A stretch of 64,000 bases of DNA from Bifidobacterium commune (GTDB lineage: Bacteria > Actinomycetota > Actinomycetes > Actinomycetales > Bifidobacteriaceae), in assembly GCF_900094885.1 (NCBI RefSeq), contig NZ_FMBL01000001.1, positions 462,867-526,866 of the forward strand, in the 5' to 3' direction. Positions 21,739-32,275 of this stretch are shown here, one piece after another. A program made the translations under genes and the position numbers. Each line of letters begins with the position of its first letter. The stretch's first letter is position 1. The notes under the pieces were generated by a model. The model saw nothing but the letters and a program-made list of their open reading frames with translations, was not told the DNA's origin and did not search any database.

Positions 21739-22902
21739 ATGGACGCAATGACAGTGGCGATAGCGGGGGCCAGTGGGTATGCCGGTAGTGAAATGCTGCG
21801 GATATTGGCCAATCATCCGTCGTTTAAGGTCACTACGGTAACGGGTGAATCCACGGCCGGCGACACGCTGGATCGGCATACAAGGCATATTCCCGGTATT
21901 GAAAATATGGTCATCGAACCGACGATGCCAGAAGTGCTTAACGGACATGATGTGATCGTACTTGCGTTGCCGCACGGCATATCCGGCAAGCTGGCCAAAA
22001 AATTACACGCAAACTGTGCGATAGTCGACTTGGGTGCCGATCATCGGCTTGAATCCGAAGGTGCATGGAAACGTTATTACGGTGGTGATTTTCAACGGCC
22101 CTGGACTTACGGCATGCCGGAACTCATCGTGGGCAAGGGGGCGAACGGCGAGTATGCATTCCAACGTGAAAATTTGCCGGATGCCTCACATATTGCCGGT
22201 CCCGGTTGCAATGTGACGGCGGTGACGCTTGCCTTCCAGCCCGCGTTGGCTGAAGGGTTGGTGCAGTTTGATGATATTGTCGCCGATCTTGCAGTCGGCT
22301 ATTCCGGAGCGGGTAAAAGTCTCAAGCGAACAGGTTTGCTTGCTGCTGAGGCGCTTGGTTGTGCAACGCCGTATTCAATTGGCGGGGTTCACAGGCATAT
22401 TCCAGAAATTATGCAGAATCTGGCTCATGCGGCTTGCGCTGGTTGCTGTAGTGGAAATCGTTTTGGCAGTGCTTTGATTGCCTCAACCTGTTCGAAGTCT
22501 CAAGCGGACGCTGCATCTGTGGCAAAGCGAATTAACGTTGGTTTTACTCCCGTTCTGGTGCCTATGTCGCGGGGCATCCTAGCGGTTGTTTCGGCTAAGC
22601 TTACCGACAAAGCAACGCTGCTGAGTGATTCTGAGATTCGGGCAATATGGTGGAATGCATATCGATGCCAGCACTTTATTCGCTTGCTGGACGAAGATGA
22701 AATGCCTTCAACCGCCGATGTGTTGGGTTCCAACATGGCAGAGATTCAGGTTGCTGTAGATCGACAGGCAGGGCGTTTGTATGGCTTCGCTGCCATCGAC
22801 AATCTCAATCGCGGAACGGCCGGGCAATCGGTGCAGTCGTTGAACATCGCGCTCGGACTGCCGGAAGACCAAGGACTCACAACGATAGGAGTGGCACCAT
22901 GA
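21739..22902 (+). CDS. argC: N-acetyl-gamma-glutamyl-phosphate reductase
   Basis: NADPH-dependent reduction of N-acetylglutamyl phosphate to the semialdehyde, third step of arginine synthesis. 387 aa. It has an N-terminal Rossmann motif (GASGYAGSEML), the catalytic Cys in 'IAGPGCNVTAVTLAF', and 'DLAVGYSGAGKS' and 'PHG' elements typical of the family. A Cys-rich patch ('AACAGCCSGNRFG') falls after 'HRHIPEI' and is unusual for ArgC. ATG 21739 is chosen for its SD (GGAAAGGG); two upstream ATGs lack one. argJ overlaps by 4 bp. Confidence 0.95.
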   Translation: MDAMTVAIAGASGYAGSEMLRILANHPSFKVTTVTGESTAGDTLDRHTRHIPGIENMVIEPTMPEVLNGHDVIVLALPHGISGKLAKKLHANCAIVDLGADHRLESEGAWKRYYGGDFQRPWTYGMPELIVGKGANGEYAFQRENLPDASHIAGPGCNVTAVTLAFQPALAEGLVQFDDIVADLAVGYSGAGKSLKRTGLLAAEALGCATPYSIGGVHRHIPEIMQNLAHAACAGCCSGNRFGSALIASTCSKSQADAASVAKRINVGFTPVLVPMSRGILAVVSAKLTDKATLLSDSEIRAIWWNAYRCQHFIRLLDEDEMPSTADVLGSNMAEIQVAVDRQAGRLYGFAAIDNLNRGTAGQSVQSLNIALGLPEDQGLTTIGVAP

Positions 22903-24068
22903 GCGTAACGTTTGCACAAGGATTTTCGGCTGCCGGTGTCAATGCCGGCATTTCAGCCAACACGGAGAAAAGTGACCTGGCCATGGTTGTTAACTATGGT
23001 CCTAGCGATGCTGCCGCCGGTGTATTTACTTCAAACCGTTTCTGTGCGGCGCCGGTGCAATGGTCGCGCAAAGCGTTGATGAATGGACGCATCAAGGCCG
23101 TGGTGCTCAATTCAGGTGGTGCAAACGCCTGCACAGGGCAAGCAGGTTTTGAACAGAGTGAGACTACGGCAGTCAAGGCTGCGCATAGTCTGAACGTCGA
23201 TGTCAATGACATTGCGGTATGTTCTACGGGGCTTATCGGTGAGCTGCTGCCGATTGAAAACGTTTTGCGTGGCGTTGATGCGGCGCTGTTGGCATTGAAT
23301 GACGATGAACAGGCGGGGCTGGATGCCGCTATGGCGATCATGACCACCGACACCAAGCCAAAGACCGCTCGATTGCAAGGTCGGGGATATCGAGTCGGTG
23401 GCATGGTAAAGGGCTCTGGAATGATTGCCCCTCAGTTGGCGACCATGCTCTGTGTCGTTACCACGGATGCCGTGGTCGATTCTGAACAACTGCAGAAGGT
23501 TTTGGAGCTTGCAGTCAACAAGTCATTCAACCGCATTGACGTGGATGGTTGCATGTCCACCAACGACACGGTGTTGCTGCTCGCCTCTGGTGCTTCAGGT
23601 GTTACTCCCGATGATGATGAATTCACCGAGTTGATTGTTCGGGCATGCTCAGATTTGGCTAGACAAATCGTCGGTGACGGCGAAGGATCCAGCCACGACA
23701 TCAAGATTACTGTTAGTGGCGCGGAGAATGAGAAGGCAGCCCTAGCTTGTGCGCGCGCGGTCGCGGGCTCGAATCTCCTGAAATGTGCCATAAGCGGCAA
23801 TGATCCCAATTGGGGGCGCATCGTCAGTTCTTTGGGTACGGTCCCTTCTCATGTCGCTGATTTCGACCCGTGTGAAGTAACTGTCGACATCAATAGTGTT
23901 CGTGTTTGCGCACATGGAGGTGCGGGCATCGACCGTTCCGAAGTGAACATGGATGAACGCCAAGTCGATATCGATATTGACCTCAACCGCGGCAACGCGG
24001 GATCGACGGTGTGGACCAATGACCTGACCCATGAATACGTGCACATCAACGCCGACTATGAATCCTGA
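22899..24068 (+). CDS. argJ: Glutamate N-acetyltransferase / N-acetylglutamate synthase (ornithine acetyltransferase)
   Basis: 389 aa. Recycles the acetyl group from N-acetylornithine to glutamate, and in bifunctional forms also starts the pathway. The self-cleavage site is Ala-Thr182 in 'KGSGMIAPQLATML'; Thr182 becomes the N-terminal nucleophile of the beta chain. Other family segments are 'NSGGANACTG' (oxyanion region) and 'GNDPNWGRI'. ATG overlaps the argC stop (ATGA), so translation is coupled. There is no argA in this window, consistent with a bifunctional ArgJ, but that is inference. Confidence 0.95.
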   Translation: MSVTFAQGFSAAGVNAGISANTEKSDLAMVVNYGPSDAAAGVFTSNRFCAAPVQWSRKALMNGRIKAVVLNSGGANACTGQAGFEQSETTAVKAAHSLNVDVNDIAVCSTGLIGELLPIENVLRGVDAALLALNDDEQAGLDAAMAIMTTDTKPKTARLQGRGYRVGGMVKGSGMIAPQLATMLCVVTTDAVVDSEQLQKVLELAVNKSFNRIDVDGCMSTNDTVLLLASGASGVTPDDDEFTELIVRACSDLARQIVGDGEGSSHDIKITVSGAENEKAALACARAVAGSNLLKCAISGNDPNWGRIVSSLGTVPSHVADFDPCEVTVDINSVRVCAHGGAGIDRSEVNMDERQVDIDIDLNRGNAGSTVWTNDLTHEYVHINADYES

Positions 24069-24158
24069 CGATAGGCCAGTACAGGGAGGATGCAGACAAA
24101 TGAACTGGGATCTGTCCGTGATGATGATACCACTGTTAAGCATGCAACGGGGAAGATA

Positions 24159-25154
24159 ATGACTCATAACCAGAAGCAGGTCAACCGATTTACGCCGGTT
24201 GATGCCGGAGTGACATTTGACGTTCACAACGATTTGAAGGATGGTCAAAAAGCCGAGGTGCTTATTGAAGCATTACCCTGGCTTGAAGAGTTTGCAGGGC
24301 AACGAATCGTTGTCAAATATGGTGGAAACGCCATGATTGACGATCGCTTGAAACGTTGTTTCGCGCAGGATATGGTCTTCCTGCATCAGGTCGGTATCCA
24401 TCCCATCGTTGTTCATGGCGGCGGGCCTCAAATTTCGTCCATGCTCAATGATCTTGGAATAGATTCGGAATTCAAAGCGGGCCTTCGCGTCACCACGCCA
24501 CAAATCATGAAAGTGGTACGGATGATTCTCACCGGTTCGGTTTCGCGTGAGTTGATAGGCCTGATTAATGAGCATGGTCCGCTCGCTGTCGGGCTTTCGG
24601 GTGAAGACGGTTCGTTGTTTGGTGCGAATCGGTACCGACCGGTTATAGACGGCAAAGAGGTTGACGTAGGTCTCGTTGGGGAGGTGTCCGAAGTCAATCC
24701 GTCTGCTGTGGAAGATCTTATTGCGCAGGATCGCATTCCGGTCGTTTCCTCGATTGCGCCCAATGCCGATGATCCCACTGAGGTGTTTAATGTCAACGCG
24801 GATTCCGCCGCAGCGGCGCTCGCGGTCTCCTTGCATGCGCGCAAATTGATTATTTTGACTGATATTGACGGGTTGTACGCCGATTGGCCCGATAAAAATT
24901 CCTTGATCAGCTACGTCGGCATTAATCGATTGCGTCAGATGCTCCCCAACTTGCAAAGTGGCATGGTGCCTAAGATGCGAGCCTGTGTACGAGTGTTGGA
25001 AGGCGGAGTGCCTCAGGCCCATATTATCGACGGTCGTATGCCACATTCCTTGCTTAACGAGGTGTTCACCAGTGCCGGAATCGGTACGATGGTGGTGCCT
25101 GGAGATGACCTGAAACTGCGGAAAGATCAGAAAGTGGACAACAATGAACCGTAA
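24159..25154 (+). CDS. argB: N-acetylglutamate kinase
   Basis: 331 aa; phosphorylates N-acetylglutamate, the step usually feedback-inhibited by arginine. The amino-acid kinase fold shows 'VVKYGGNAM' (phosphate loop), 'VHGGGPQI', 'GLSGEDGSL', the '[16 protein letters not shown]' binding segment and 'GMVPKM' at the ATP site. The N-terminal helix before '[18 protein letters not shown]' is the feature of arginine-sensitive hexameric enzymes. ATG 24159 has SD GGGGAAG at good spacing; ATG 24090 sits too close to its GGGAGG. The 3' end overlaps argD by 11 bp. Confidence 0.95.
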   Translation: MTHNQKQVNRFTPVDAGVTFDVHNDLKDGQKAEVLIEALPWLEEFAGQRIVVKYGGNAMIDDRLKRCFAQDMVFLHQVGIHPIVVHGGGPQISSMLNDLGIDSEFKAGLRVTTPQIMKVVRMILTGSVSRELIGLINEHGPLAVGLSGEDGSLFGANRYRPVIDGKEVDVGLVGEVSEVNPSAVEDLIAQDRIPVVSSIAPNADDPTEVFNVNADSAAAALAVSLHARKLIILTDIDGLYADWPDKNSLISYVGINRLRQMLPNLQSGMVPKMRACVRVLEGGVPQAHIIDGRMPHSLLNEVFTSAGIGTMVVPGDDLKLRKDQKVDNNEP

Positions 25155-26481
25155 TAATCTTCGTCGTAAGTTAACTGATGATGCTAAGTGCAAGTCCGAA
25201 ACAAGAACCAGCACAATTGGTCCGCAAAGTGAGGATTGGATTACCGTCTATGAGCGGGTACACACTCACGCCTTCGGTACGCCGCTGCGTGTGATGGATC
25301 ATGGCAAAGGCATGCGCGTATGGGATGTGGACGGCAACGAATATCTTGATTTTCTTGCAGGTATTGCCGTCAATTCGTTGGGGTATGCCCATCCGAAGTG
25401 GGTCAGTGCTTTGAGAGATCAAGCCGGAAAAGTGGCCCATGTCAGCAATTATTTCGCCTCTGTGCCGCAAATTGAACTGGCTGAAAAATTGCTCGAGATA
25501 GCCGGTGCCCCCGGTGGCTCTCGCGTGTATTTCGCCAATTCAGGAGCTGAGGCGAACGAAGCCGCAATAAAAATGGCCAGGCTCTACGGTCGGTCGTTGG
25601 CGGAAGATAACGCTGAAAACAGTGAACAGACTGTGCGTATTATCGCACTGACACAAGCGTTTCACGGCAGGACCATGGGGGCGTTGAGTGCGACGTGGAA
25701 ACCCTCGATTCGTGAGTCTTTTGAGCCTCTTTTGCCTGCCGTTGAATTTGTGGAGGCGGGAGATCTTTCTGCCCTCGGTGCGGCATTTGACAAAGAGAAT
25801 GATAAAAATGCCGGACCGGTTGCGGCGGTTATGGTCGAACTTATCCAAGGGGAAGCGGGTGTTCGTCCACTTGACCCGGAATATGTTAAAGGTGTCCGGA
25901 GGCTTTGTGATGAGTATCGAGCTCTGCTGATCGTAGATGAGGTGCAAACCGGCATAGGGCGAACCGGACAATGGTTCGCATTCCAACGAGATGATCTTTC
26001 CGGCGGTATCAATCCAGACATCATTACCTTCGCTAAAGGTGTTGCCGGCGGATTCCCCATGGGTGGTATGATTGCTTTCGGAAAGCCTTTGGCTTCCTTG
26101 TTTTCCCATGGGTTGCATGGTTCGACGTTTGCCGGCGGGCCCCTTGCGGCTTCGGCCGGATTGGCCACATTGCGCACCATTGAAGAAGAGAAGTTGCTCG
26201 GCAATGCGGAAGATCGCGGTCAGCAGCTGCGCAAGGCCGTCATCTCCTGCGGGAATCCGTTATTTGTTTCTGTGCGTGGGCGAGGCTTGCTTGATGCCAT
26301 CGAGCTGTCTCATCCTTGTGCTCACGCCGCTATGGAGTGGGCGCTGGATCACGGACTGATCGTCAACGCTGTTGCCCGTGATGCTCTGCGCCTTGCACCG
26401 CCGCTGATTGCAAGTGCGGCGGATGTGCGGGAGGCGGTATCGATTCTTTCTCGTGTTCCGGTTGATTTGCCTGATGACTAA
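25144..26481 (+). CDS. argD: Acetylornithine aminotransferase
   Basis: 445 aa class-III PLP aminotransferase making N-acetylornithine with glutamate as amino donor. Seen: '[15 protein letters not shown]' phosphate-binding turn, '[11 protein letters not shown]', '[15 protein letters not shown]' (PLP-ring Asp), Schiff-base Lys298 in '[15 protein letters not shown]', and '[11 protein letters not shown]'. The first ~35 residues are charged and not part of the fold; a later start is possible. ATG 25144 overlaps the argB end by 11 bp, pointing to a coupled operon. The SD (AAAGTGG) is weak. Confidence 0.95.
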   Translation: MNRNNLRRKLTDDAKCKSETRTSTIGPQSEDWITVYERVHTHAFGTPLRVMDHGKGMRVWDVDGNEYLDFLAGIAVNSLGYAHPKWVSALRDQAGKVAHVSNYFASVPQIELAEKLLEIAGAPGGSRVYFANSGAEANEAAIKMARLYGRSLAEDNAENSEQTVRIIALTQAFHGRTMGALSATWKPSIRESFEPLLPAVEFVEAGDLSALGAAFDKENDKNAGPVAAVMVELIQGEAGVRPLDPEYVKGVRRLCDEYRALLIVDEVQTGIGRTGQWFAFQRDDLSGGINPDIITFAKGVAGGFPMGGMIAFGKPLASLFSHGLHGSTFAGGPLAASAGLATLRTIEEEKLLGNAEDRGQQLRKAVISCGNPLFVSVRGRGLLDAIELSHPCAHAAMEWALDHGLIVNAVARDALRLAPPLIASAADVREAVSILSRVPVDLPDD

Positions 26482-26548
26482 ATGATATTTGTCAACAGAT
26501 CATGTGACCACGCGGTCAACGGACGCTGTGACGAAGTCTGTCACTATG

Positions 26549-26588
26549 TGAATAAAAAATGAATATCTCGAATATATCCTGTATATTC
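26549..26588 (+). promoter_or_regulatory. Candidate ArgR operator before argF
   Basis: Two elements lie 30-70 bp before argF: TGAATAAAAAATGAATA (26549-26565), close to the classical ARG-box half-site TGAAT, and a perfect inverted repeat GAATATA-TCCTG-TATATTC (26570-26588). Position suggests an internal, ArgR-controlled promoter for argFR. Confidence 0.5.
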
Positions 26589-26617
26589 CAGTAATGATGA
26601 AATAAAAGGAGGCGCCC

Positions 26618-27583
26618 ATGACAGGTCAGTTACGACATATGCTGCGCGACGATGACGTCAATCACGACGAACAAAAGGAAATACTTGAGCTTGGTATGGC
26701 GTTTCGACGAAATCGTTATTACCGCCGCCCGTTAGAGGGTCCTCAGGGCGTTGCTGTTATCTTTGACAAGCCCAGTACCCGCACGCGTTCGAGTTTTTCC
26801 GTCGGCGTAGCCGAACTTGGTGGCTATCCGCTGGTTATTGACAAATCGGGATCGCAGCTTGGCCGTGGTGAACCGGTGGCTGATACGGCTCGTGTGCTCT
26901 CGCGGATGACCAGTGCCATCGTCTGGCGAACGTTCGGTCAGGACCTTGTCGAAACAATGGCGCAATACTCTGACGTTCCGGTCGTCAATGCACTTACTGA
27001 CGAATTCCACCCTTGCCAAATTCTTGCTGATTTCCTTACGATCGCCCAGCATCGTGGAGGTGTTGATGCTTTGCAAAGTGTGACGATTGCCTACGTGGGG
27101 GATGCGGCCAACAACATGGCAAATTCGTATTTGCTTGGTGGTGCGACGGCGGGTATGAGCGTTCGTGTCTCAGGTCCTCAAGGATTCCTGCCGGATTCCG
27201 CTATTGTCGCTGATGCGGAACGCATAGCCGGTGAGAATGGTGGTTCGATTACAGTTACCGCAGACCCGCGTGAAGCCGTCGCCGATGCTGATTGCGTTTT
27301 TACGGACACCTGGGTCTCTATGGGTGAGGAGAGCGAATACACCGTAAGGTCCAAGCCGTTCTGGGGCTATCAGGTTAACGACGAACTGATGGCGCTCGCC
27401 AAGCCGGATGCGATGTTCCAACACTGCCTTCCTGCCTACCGTGGCAAAGAAGTGACTGCAAGCGTCATCGACGGGCCGAAATCAGTTGTCTGGGACGAGG
27501 CCGAAAATCGCCTCCATGCGCAAAAGGCGCTGCTCACATGGCTAATTGGCAAGCAACAAGATGATAAGGATTTGCTTACATGA
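26618..27583 (+). CDS. argF: Ornithine carbamoyltransferase
   Basis: 321 aa; joins carbamoyl phosphate to ornithine giving citrulline. Carbamoyl-phosphate loop STRTR at 53-57, 'HPCQILADF' motif, '[12 protein letters not shown]' of the ornithine domain, 'DTWVSMGEE' (the SMG loop) and the catalytic Cys in 'HCLPAYRG'. Start ATG 26618 has a near-perfect SD (AAAAGGAGG). A 136-bp gap with candidate operators precedes it; argR overlaps its stop by 4 bp. Confidence 0.97.
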   Translation: MTGQLRHMLRDDDVNHDEQKEILELGMAFRRNRYYRRPLEGPQGVAVIFDKPSTRTRSSFSVGVAELGGYPLVIDKSGSQLGRGEPVADTARVLSRMTSAIVWRTFGQDLVETMAQYSDVPVVNALTDEFHPCQILADFLTIAQHRGGVDALQSVTIAYVGDAANNMANSYLLGGATAGMSVRVSGPQGFLPDSAIVADAERIAGENGGSITVTADPREAVADADCVFTDTWVSMGEESEYTVRSKPFWGYQVNDELMALAKPDAMFQHCLPAYRGKEVTASVIDGPKSVVWDEAENRLHAQKALLTWLIGKQQDDKDLLT

Positions 27584-28200
27584 TGGAGATAAACCGTTCG
27601 GATATGACTGACGATGCCAACGAAAGAAAAGGCGGTTTCCCTGATTCATTAGTGGATGCGCAAAAAGTGCACAGTGATAAGTCGGAGCCGGTGCTACTGC
27701 ATCCGATTAACCGGCCGGCTCGCCTAAGCGTCATTCAGGAAATTCTAACGAACTTTGTTGTTTCTTCGCAGGCTCAGCTTTCCGGAATGCTTGCTGATCG
27801 CGGCATTGAAGTAACACAGGCTACGCTCAGCCGTGATTTGGATGAGATGAAAGCCGTCAAGACAAGGCTTAAAAACGGTGAAATGGCATATACTCTCGGT
27901 GTGGAGCCTGAACGGGATGACGCAACGGCTGAACAGATTGACCGACAGCTTTCCCGTGGATTATCCGGCCTAATAACCTCTGCGGCTGCGGCGCGCAATC
28001 TTGTCATCGTCCACACCCCCTCAGGGGCCGCGCAATACATGGCCAGCGTTATCGACAAGCAACCTGTCGAAGGCATTCTCGGAACTGTGGCAGGCGACGA
28101 TACGGTGCTTTTGGTCTGCCGGGATGATGAGGCTGCGCTCGGACGGGTGAAATGGCTTCTTGATATCGTCTCTCGTGGGAAGCGTGCGGGCAAACGCTGA
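27580..28200 (+). CDS. argR: Arginine repressor ArgR
   Basis: 206 aa. Arginine-responsive hexameric repressor. The winged-helix DNA-binding domain spans about residues 46-115 ('[20 protein letters not shown]', '[20 protein letters not shown]'), and the C-terminal oligomerisation/arginine-binding domain has '[20 protein letters not shown]' and '[12 protein letters not shown]' (the Asp pair contacts arginine). About 45 polar N-terminal residues precede the usual start of the family; ATG codons at 27604 and 27583 are alternatives. Coupled to argF by an ATGA overlap, so it probably controls its own operon. Confidence 0.93.
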   Translation: MMEINRSDMTDDANERKGGFPDSLVDAQKVHSDKSEPVLLHPINRPARLSVIQEILTNFVVSSQAQLSGMLADRGIEVTQATLSRDLDEMKAVKTRLKNGEMAYTLGVEPERDDATAEQIDRQLSRGLSGLITSAAAARNLVIVHTPSGAAQYMASVIDKQPVEGILGTVAGDDTVLLVCRDDEAALGRVKWLLDIVSRGKRAGKR

Positions 28201-28297
28201 GGATGTCTGCGCAGGTATGCGATGTGGACGTCGGTATCTGTTCGTACCCGTGAGCCGGTCTCAAAATGCGGACATCTGATTAATAGAATTGGATACT

Positions 28298-28328
28298 TAT
28301 GCAAATAGATGTATATTAACTGTATAAA
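28298..28328 (+). promoter_or_regulatory. Candidate ArgR site before argG
   Basis: ATGCAAATAGATGTATATTA followed by ACTGTATAAA, 22 bp before argG. It contains the ATGTATAT core shared with the argC upstream region and the TGTATA core shared with argF. It suggests that argG is a separately repressed unit. Confidence 0.4.
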
Positions 28329-28349
28329 AACCAGGGAGAAAGGGTCATC

Positions 28350-29588
28350 ATGGTCAAGAAGAACCGTATCGTACTTGCATATTCTGGAGGGCTTGACACC
28401 TCAGTAGCCATTCCGTATCTCAAGGAGCGTACGGGCAAAGATGTTGTCGCAGTCTCCCTTGATGTTGGTCAAGGAGGAGAAAGCCTGGAGACCATACGTC
28501 AGCGCGCGTTGGCATGCGGTGCGGTTGAGGCGTACGTTGTGGACGCCCGAGAAGAATTCGCCAGTGAATACTGCATGCTCGCCTTGAAGGCGAATGCCAA
28601 GTACGAAGGGGTGTATCCGCTGGTTTCGGCTATTTCTCGACCTCTTATTTCTAAGCATCTTGTTCGAGCGGCACACCAATTCGGCGCCGATACCATTTCG
28701 CATGGCTGCACAGGCAAGGGCAATGATCAGGTGCGTTTCGAAGTGTCCATCGCTTCGATTGATCCGAACCTGAAGGCCATCAGCCCGATTCGCGATCTTT
28801 CTCTGACACGTGATGTGGAAATTCAGTTTGCGGCGGATCATAAGCTGCCGATTACCCAGACCGAAAAGAGTCCTTATTCCATCGATCAGAATGTCTGGGG
28901 GCGTGCCATTGAGACAGGTTTTCTCGAAGATCCTTGGAACGGACCGACCAAGGACTGCTATACTTACACAGACGATCCGGCTTTCCCGCCGGTCGAGGAT
29001 GAAGTCGTCATAGAGTTCAAGCGAGGTGTTCCTGTTCGCATTGACGGTAAGGATGTCACCCCGTTGCAGGCCATTGAAGAAATGAATCGTCGCGCAGGGG
29101 CGCAGGGCATTGGCCGTATCGATCTGATTGAGGACCGTTTGGTTGGCATCAAATCCCGAGAACTCTATGAGGCACCGGGTGCTGTCGCACTTATCGCCGC
29201 ACATGAAGAGCTTGAGAACTGCTGTTTGGAGCGTGAGCAGCATCGTATCAAGCGAGATATTGACAAGCGTTGGGCCGAGTTGGTCTATGATGCACAGTGG
29301 TTCTCTCCGGCCGTACGTTCGCTCAATGCCTTCATTGAAGAAACGCAGCGCTATGTTTCCGGAGAGATTCGCATGGTTATGCATGGGGGCCGTGCTGTGG
29401 TAACCGGCCGCCGCAGCGACTCCTCTTTGTATGACTATCGTCTCGCCACTTACGATTCCGGAGATACCTACGACCAAAATGCTTCCAATGGTTTCATCTC
29501 GATTTACGGTTTGCCCGATAAGGTGGCCGCAGCTCGTGATGTGAAATTTGGCAATGGCATTGAGGTTCCTGACAACGCCGTTGAGTAA
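28350..29588 (+). CDS. argG: Argininosuccinate synthase
   Basis: 412 aa; ATP-dependent joining of citrulline and aspartate. N-type PPi-loop '[10 protein letters not shown]' (Ser12), then 'SLDVGQGGE', '[12 protein letters not shown]', '[14 protein letters not shown]' (the GCTGKGNDQ citrulline/aspartate motif), and '[14 protein letters not shown]'. Start ATG 28350 has an SD (AGGGAGAAAGG). It has its own upstream region with a candidate ArgR site; argH follows after 203 bp. Length is standard for the family. Confidence 0.97.
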   Translation: MVKKNRIVLAYSGGLDTSVAIPYLKERTGKDVVAVSLDVGQGGESLETIRQRALACGAVEAYVVDAREEFASEYCMLALKANAKYEGVYPLVSAISRPLISKHLVRAAHQFGADTISHGCTGKGNDQVRFEVSIASIDPNLKAISPIRDLSLTRDVEIQFAADHKLPITQTEKSPYSIDQNVWGRAIETGFLEDPWNGPTKDCYTYTDDPAFPPVEDEVVIEFKRGVPVRIDGKDVTPLQAIEEMNRRAGAQGIGRIDLIEDRLVGIKSRELYEAPGAVALIAAHEELENCCLEREQHRIKRDIDKRWAELVYDAQWFSPAVRSLNAFIEETQRYVSGEIRMVMHGGRAVVTGRRSDSSLYDYRLATYDSGDTYDQNASNGFISIYGLPDKVAAARDVKFGNGIEVPDNAVE

Positions 29589-29791
29589 TTGCCGGTAGTT
29601 TGTGCGATATCGCATGTCGTGTGTTCGCGATCTGCGAGTTTTCTGAATAAATTGGATAAATAGAGGAAAGCTATCGGTTGCGGCCTCGCCATGGTTGCAT
29701 GGTCGCAACTTGCTCTATGGCATAGTCATGAAACGGTGCAGCAAGCTTTGCCGACGGCATTGGGCGGTTATTGGATAAAGGAAATTGAAGG

Positions 29792-31282
29792 ATGAAAGAG
29801 CAAGACAACAACGGCAATGACGAACATCTGGCGCTGTGGGGTGGCAGATTCAAGTCCGGTCCTTCGCCTGAACTGGCTCGACTTTCGAAATCCACGCAGT
29901 TTGACTGGCGATTGGCTGATGACGACATCGCTGGTTCCAGAGCCCATGCTAGAGCTCTGGGCAACGCTGGACTGTTGAGCGATGACGAGCTCAATCGCAT
30001 GGAGGTGGCTCTCAACGAATTGCAACGCCGTGTCGATTCCCGTCAATTTATTCCGATTGAGGACGATGAGGACGAAGCTACTGCCTTGGAGCGTGGTTTG
30101 TTGGAGATTGCAGGTGGCGAGCTGGGCGGCAAGTTGCGTGCGGGTCGCTCCCGTAATGACCAGATTGCCTGTCTGATTCGTATGTGGCTACGTCGGCATG
30201 CCCGTATGGTTGCAAGCCAAATAATTGAAGTAGTCAAGGCGTTAATGGATCAGGCGAAGAAAGTCGGCGATGCGGTGATGCCTGGTCGCACTCACATGCA
30301 GCATGCGCAACCAGTATTGCTTGCACATCAACTGATGGCCCATGTATGGCCGCTGTTGCGTGATCTTGACAGGCTTTCTGATTGGGACAAGCGGATGGAT
30401 GAAAGCCCGTATGGATCCGGTGCCTTGGCCGGCAATACGCTAGGTCTTGATCCGGAGGCTGTAGCTCACGAACTTGGTTTTTCACATGTTGTCGAAAATT
30501 CGATCGACGGCACGGCAAGCCGGGATTTGGTGGCTGAATTTTCGTTCATCTGCGCGATTATTGGTGTTGACATCAGTCGTTTGAGTGAGGAAATCATCAT
30601 ATGGAACACGCAGGAGTTTGCGTTCGTTCGCCTAGATGATGCCTATTCTACAGGTTCCTCGATTATGCCGCAGAAGAAAAACCCCGATATTGCCGAACTT
30701 GCTCGTGGAAAGTCGGGTCGTCTTATTGGTGATATGACGGGTTTGATGGCTGCCCTCAAAGGGTTACCCACCGCTTACGCACGTGACCTGCAGGAAGACA
30801 AGGAAGCGGTGTTCGACCAGGTTGACACCCTCGAAACGCTGCTGCCGGCGTTTGCAGGGATGGTCCGAACCATGGCCTTCGATCTGGACCGTCTCAGGGC
30901 CGAAGCTCCAACCGGTTTCGCATTGGCCACCGATATCGCCGAATGGTTGGTCAAGCAGGGTGTTCCTTTCCGTCATGCGCATGAGCTTTCAGGCGCATGC
31001 GTGCAGGTTGCCGAAGGTCGCGGTGTTGATCTCTGGGACCTTTATGACGATGATTTCATAAGCATTTTCAAGGATTTCCTACCGGAAGATATGGCTGTGC
31101 AGGTTCGTGTGGTGCTTTCGGTCGAAGGTTCCGTTGAACAACGCAACGGAAAGGGTGGCACCGCCCCCGTACGTGTTCGCGAACAAATTGCGCAGGCGCA
31201 GCGGATCGTTGATCGGGCGGAAACATTCGCACAATCCATCAGCGACGGTCCGGCATACGTCAAACCTGACACATTGGGCTGA
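29792..31282 (+). CDS. argH: Argininosuccinate lyase
   Basis: 496 aa; cleaves argininosuccinate to arginine and fumarate, last step of the pathway. Fumarase/aspartase superfamily signature '[12 protein letters not shown]' (flexible catalytic loop), '[10 protein letters not shown]' and '[15 protein letters not shown]' (catalytic His), and '[11 protein letters not shown]'. The enzyme is somewhat long because of short acidic inserts near residues 90-100. Start ATG 29792 follows AAAGGAAATTGAAGG. The 203-bp leader contains a 12-bp palindrome TGCGATATCGCA (29603-29614) but no clear ARG box. Confidence 0.96.
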   Translation: MKEQDNNGNDEHLALWGGRFKSGPSPELARLSKSTQFDWRLADDDIAGSRAHARALGNAGLLSDDELNRMEVALNELQRRVDSRQFIPIEDDEDEATALERGLLEIAGGELGGKLRAGRSRNDQIACLIRMWLRRHARMVASQIIEVVKALMDQAKKVGDAVMPGRTHMQHAQPVLLAHQLMAHVWPLLRDLDRLSDWDKRMDESPYGSGALAGNTLGLDPEAVAHELGFSHVVENSIDGTASRDLVAEFSFICAIIGVDISRLSEEIIIWNTQEFAFVRLDDAYSTGSSIMPQKKNPDIAELARGKSGRLIGDMTGLMAALKGLPTAYARDLQEDKEAVFDQVDTLETLLPAFAGMVRTMAFDLDRLRAEAPTGFALATDIAEWLVKQGVPFRHAHELSGACVQVAEGRGVDLWDLYDDDFISIFKDFLPEDMAVQVRVVLSVEGSVEQRNGKGGTAPVRVREQIAQAQRIVDRAETFAQSISDGPAYVKPDTLG

Positions 31283-31347
31283 TTTTGACATCGACTTGAG
31301 TACCATGACATGCTGTAAAGCGATGTTAAAGAAAGGCGTGAAACGGC

Positions 31348-32100
31348 ATGACGTTGGGTTTCGCTAATCCGGTAGCAGCACTTGAGGCGATATGGGCGAA
31401 GCGTACGGTGAATCTGGCGGAACCTCCCGTCGGTGAACCGTCAGGAACAGAAACGTTCACAGGAGACGATACAGGCAAAGCGACCCGACTTCCGGCATTG
31501 ACGATGTGCACGGTCGGTGATTCCATGGTTGCAGGATGCGGAACCGACGATCAGCAAGAGGGTCTTGTCCCAAATCTCGCCAAAGGGTTCGCTCAATCGC
31601 TTAAACGCGATGTCAAATGGGAAGCGCATGGCAAGTTGGGCGCCACCATGCGCCGGGTGCGTTATCGGATGCTTCCGGAACTGCTTAGCACAGGCAATCG
31701 ATACGATTTTTTCATGATTTGTGCCGGATCCAATGACATCATGGCCAACCGTACGCTCGATGAATGGCGTGATGATCTTTCCGGCGTGCTTGAGCAGTCC
31801 CAGCTGCTGAGCGATTATGTAGTGGTTTTGGGGCCAGGTCAGATGCAGCACGAGCCGTCACTCGGCCGCGTGTTGCGTCGCGCGCTTGAACATGAGATGG
31901 ATGAACAAGCCTTGGAAAGTCAACGAGTTTGTGATGAGTACAATGTTTCGTACGTCAACATGGTTCACGAGGACGTCCATGCTGATGAGCCGGGCTTCTT
32001 CTCATTTGATCGTTTCCATCCTAGTGCCGAGGGCTATCGGTACATGGCCCAAGGTGTCGTTGCCAAACTGGGCACATCATTCATGCGAGATGAAGAATAA
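31348..32100 (+). CDS. SGNH/GDSL-family hydrolase
   Basis: 250 aa. Blocks of the family are visible: block I 'VGDSMVAGCG' (nucleophile Ser near residue 56), a block II Gly in 'GKLGATM', block III 'CAGSNDIM' (Asn), and block V 'FDRFHPSAEGY' (Asp and His of the triad). Such enzymes hydrolyse esters of lipids, acylated sugars or similar substrates. No signal peptide or membrane segment is present, so it acts in the cytosol. Start ATG 31348 is preceded by GAAAGGCG at somewhat long spacing. It lies 66 bp after argH and may be read through from it. Substrate unknown. Confidence 0.88.
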   Translation: MTLGFANPVAALEAIWAKRTVNLAEPPVGEPSGTETFTGDDTGKATRLPALTMCTVGDSMVAGCGTDDQQEGLVPNLAKGFAQSLKRDVKWEAHGKLGATMRRVRYRMLPELLSTGNRYDFFMICAGSNDIMANRTLDEWRDDLSGVLEQSQLLSDYVVVLGPGQMQHEPSLGRVLRRALEHEMDEQALESQRVCDEYNVSYVNMVHEDVHADEPGFFSFDRFHPSAEGYRYMAQGVVAKLGTSFMRDEE

Positions 32101-32159
32101 CCGGTGTGTTGCGCTTCACCTTCTAACCAATCCCGAATTGTAGCGAAAAGCCTTTCTGT

Positions 32160-32190
32160 AGGTCGGCCATTGGTGCAAAGAGCGACCTTT
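32160..32190 (+). terminator. Weak hairpin between the SGNH hydrolase and tyrS
   Basis: AGGTCG pairs with CGACCT around a 17-nt loop, followed by TTTGCTG. The stem is short and the U-tract poor. The leader has no T-box (no GGTGG specifier or AGGGTGGNACCGCG-type block). Confidence 0.3.
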
Positions 32191-32275
32191 GCTGTCGTTG
32201 TCATCTGCGAAAATATGTGGGTTAAAGGGTCGTCTGACTCCGTTGGTTCTAACAACAGAATAGAGGAATACGGTT

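Noticed and set aside
28401..29708. 435-aa frame antisense to argG
   Set aside because: Mirror of a well-conserved gene; composition is that of reversed coding sequence.
32101..32275. T-box riboswitch before tyrS (also considered before pheS and leuS)
   Set aside because: No conserved T-box sequence block and no specifier hairpin in any of the three leaders; the leuS leader is only 87 bp.
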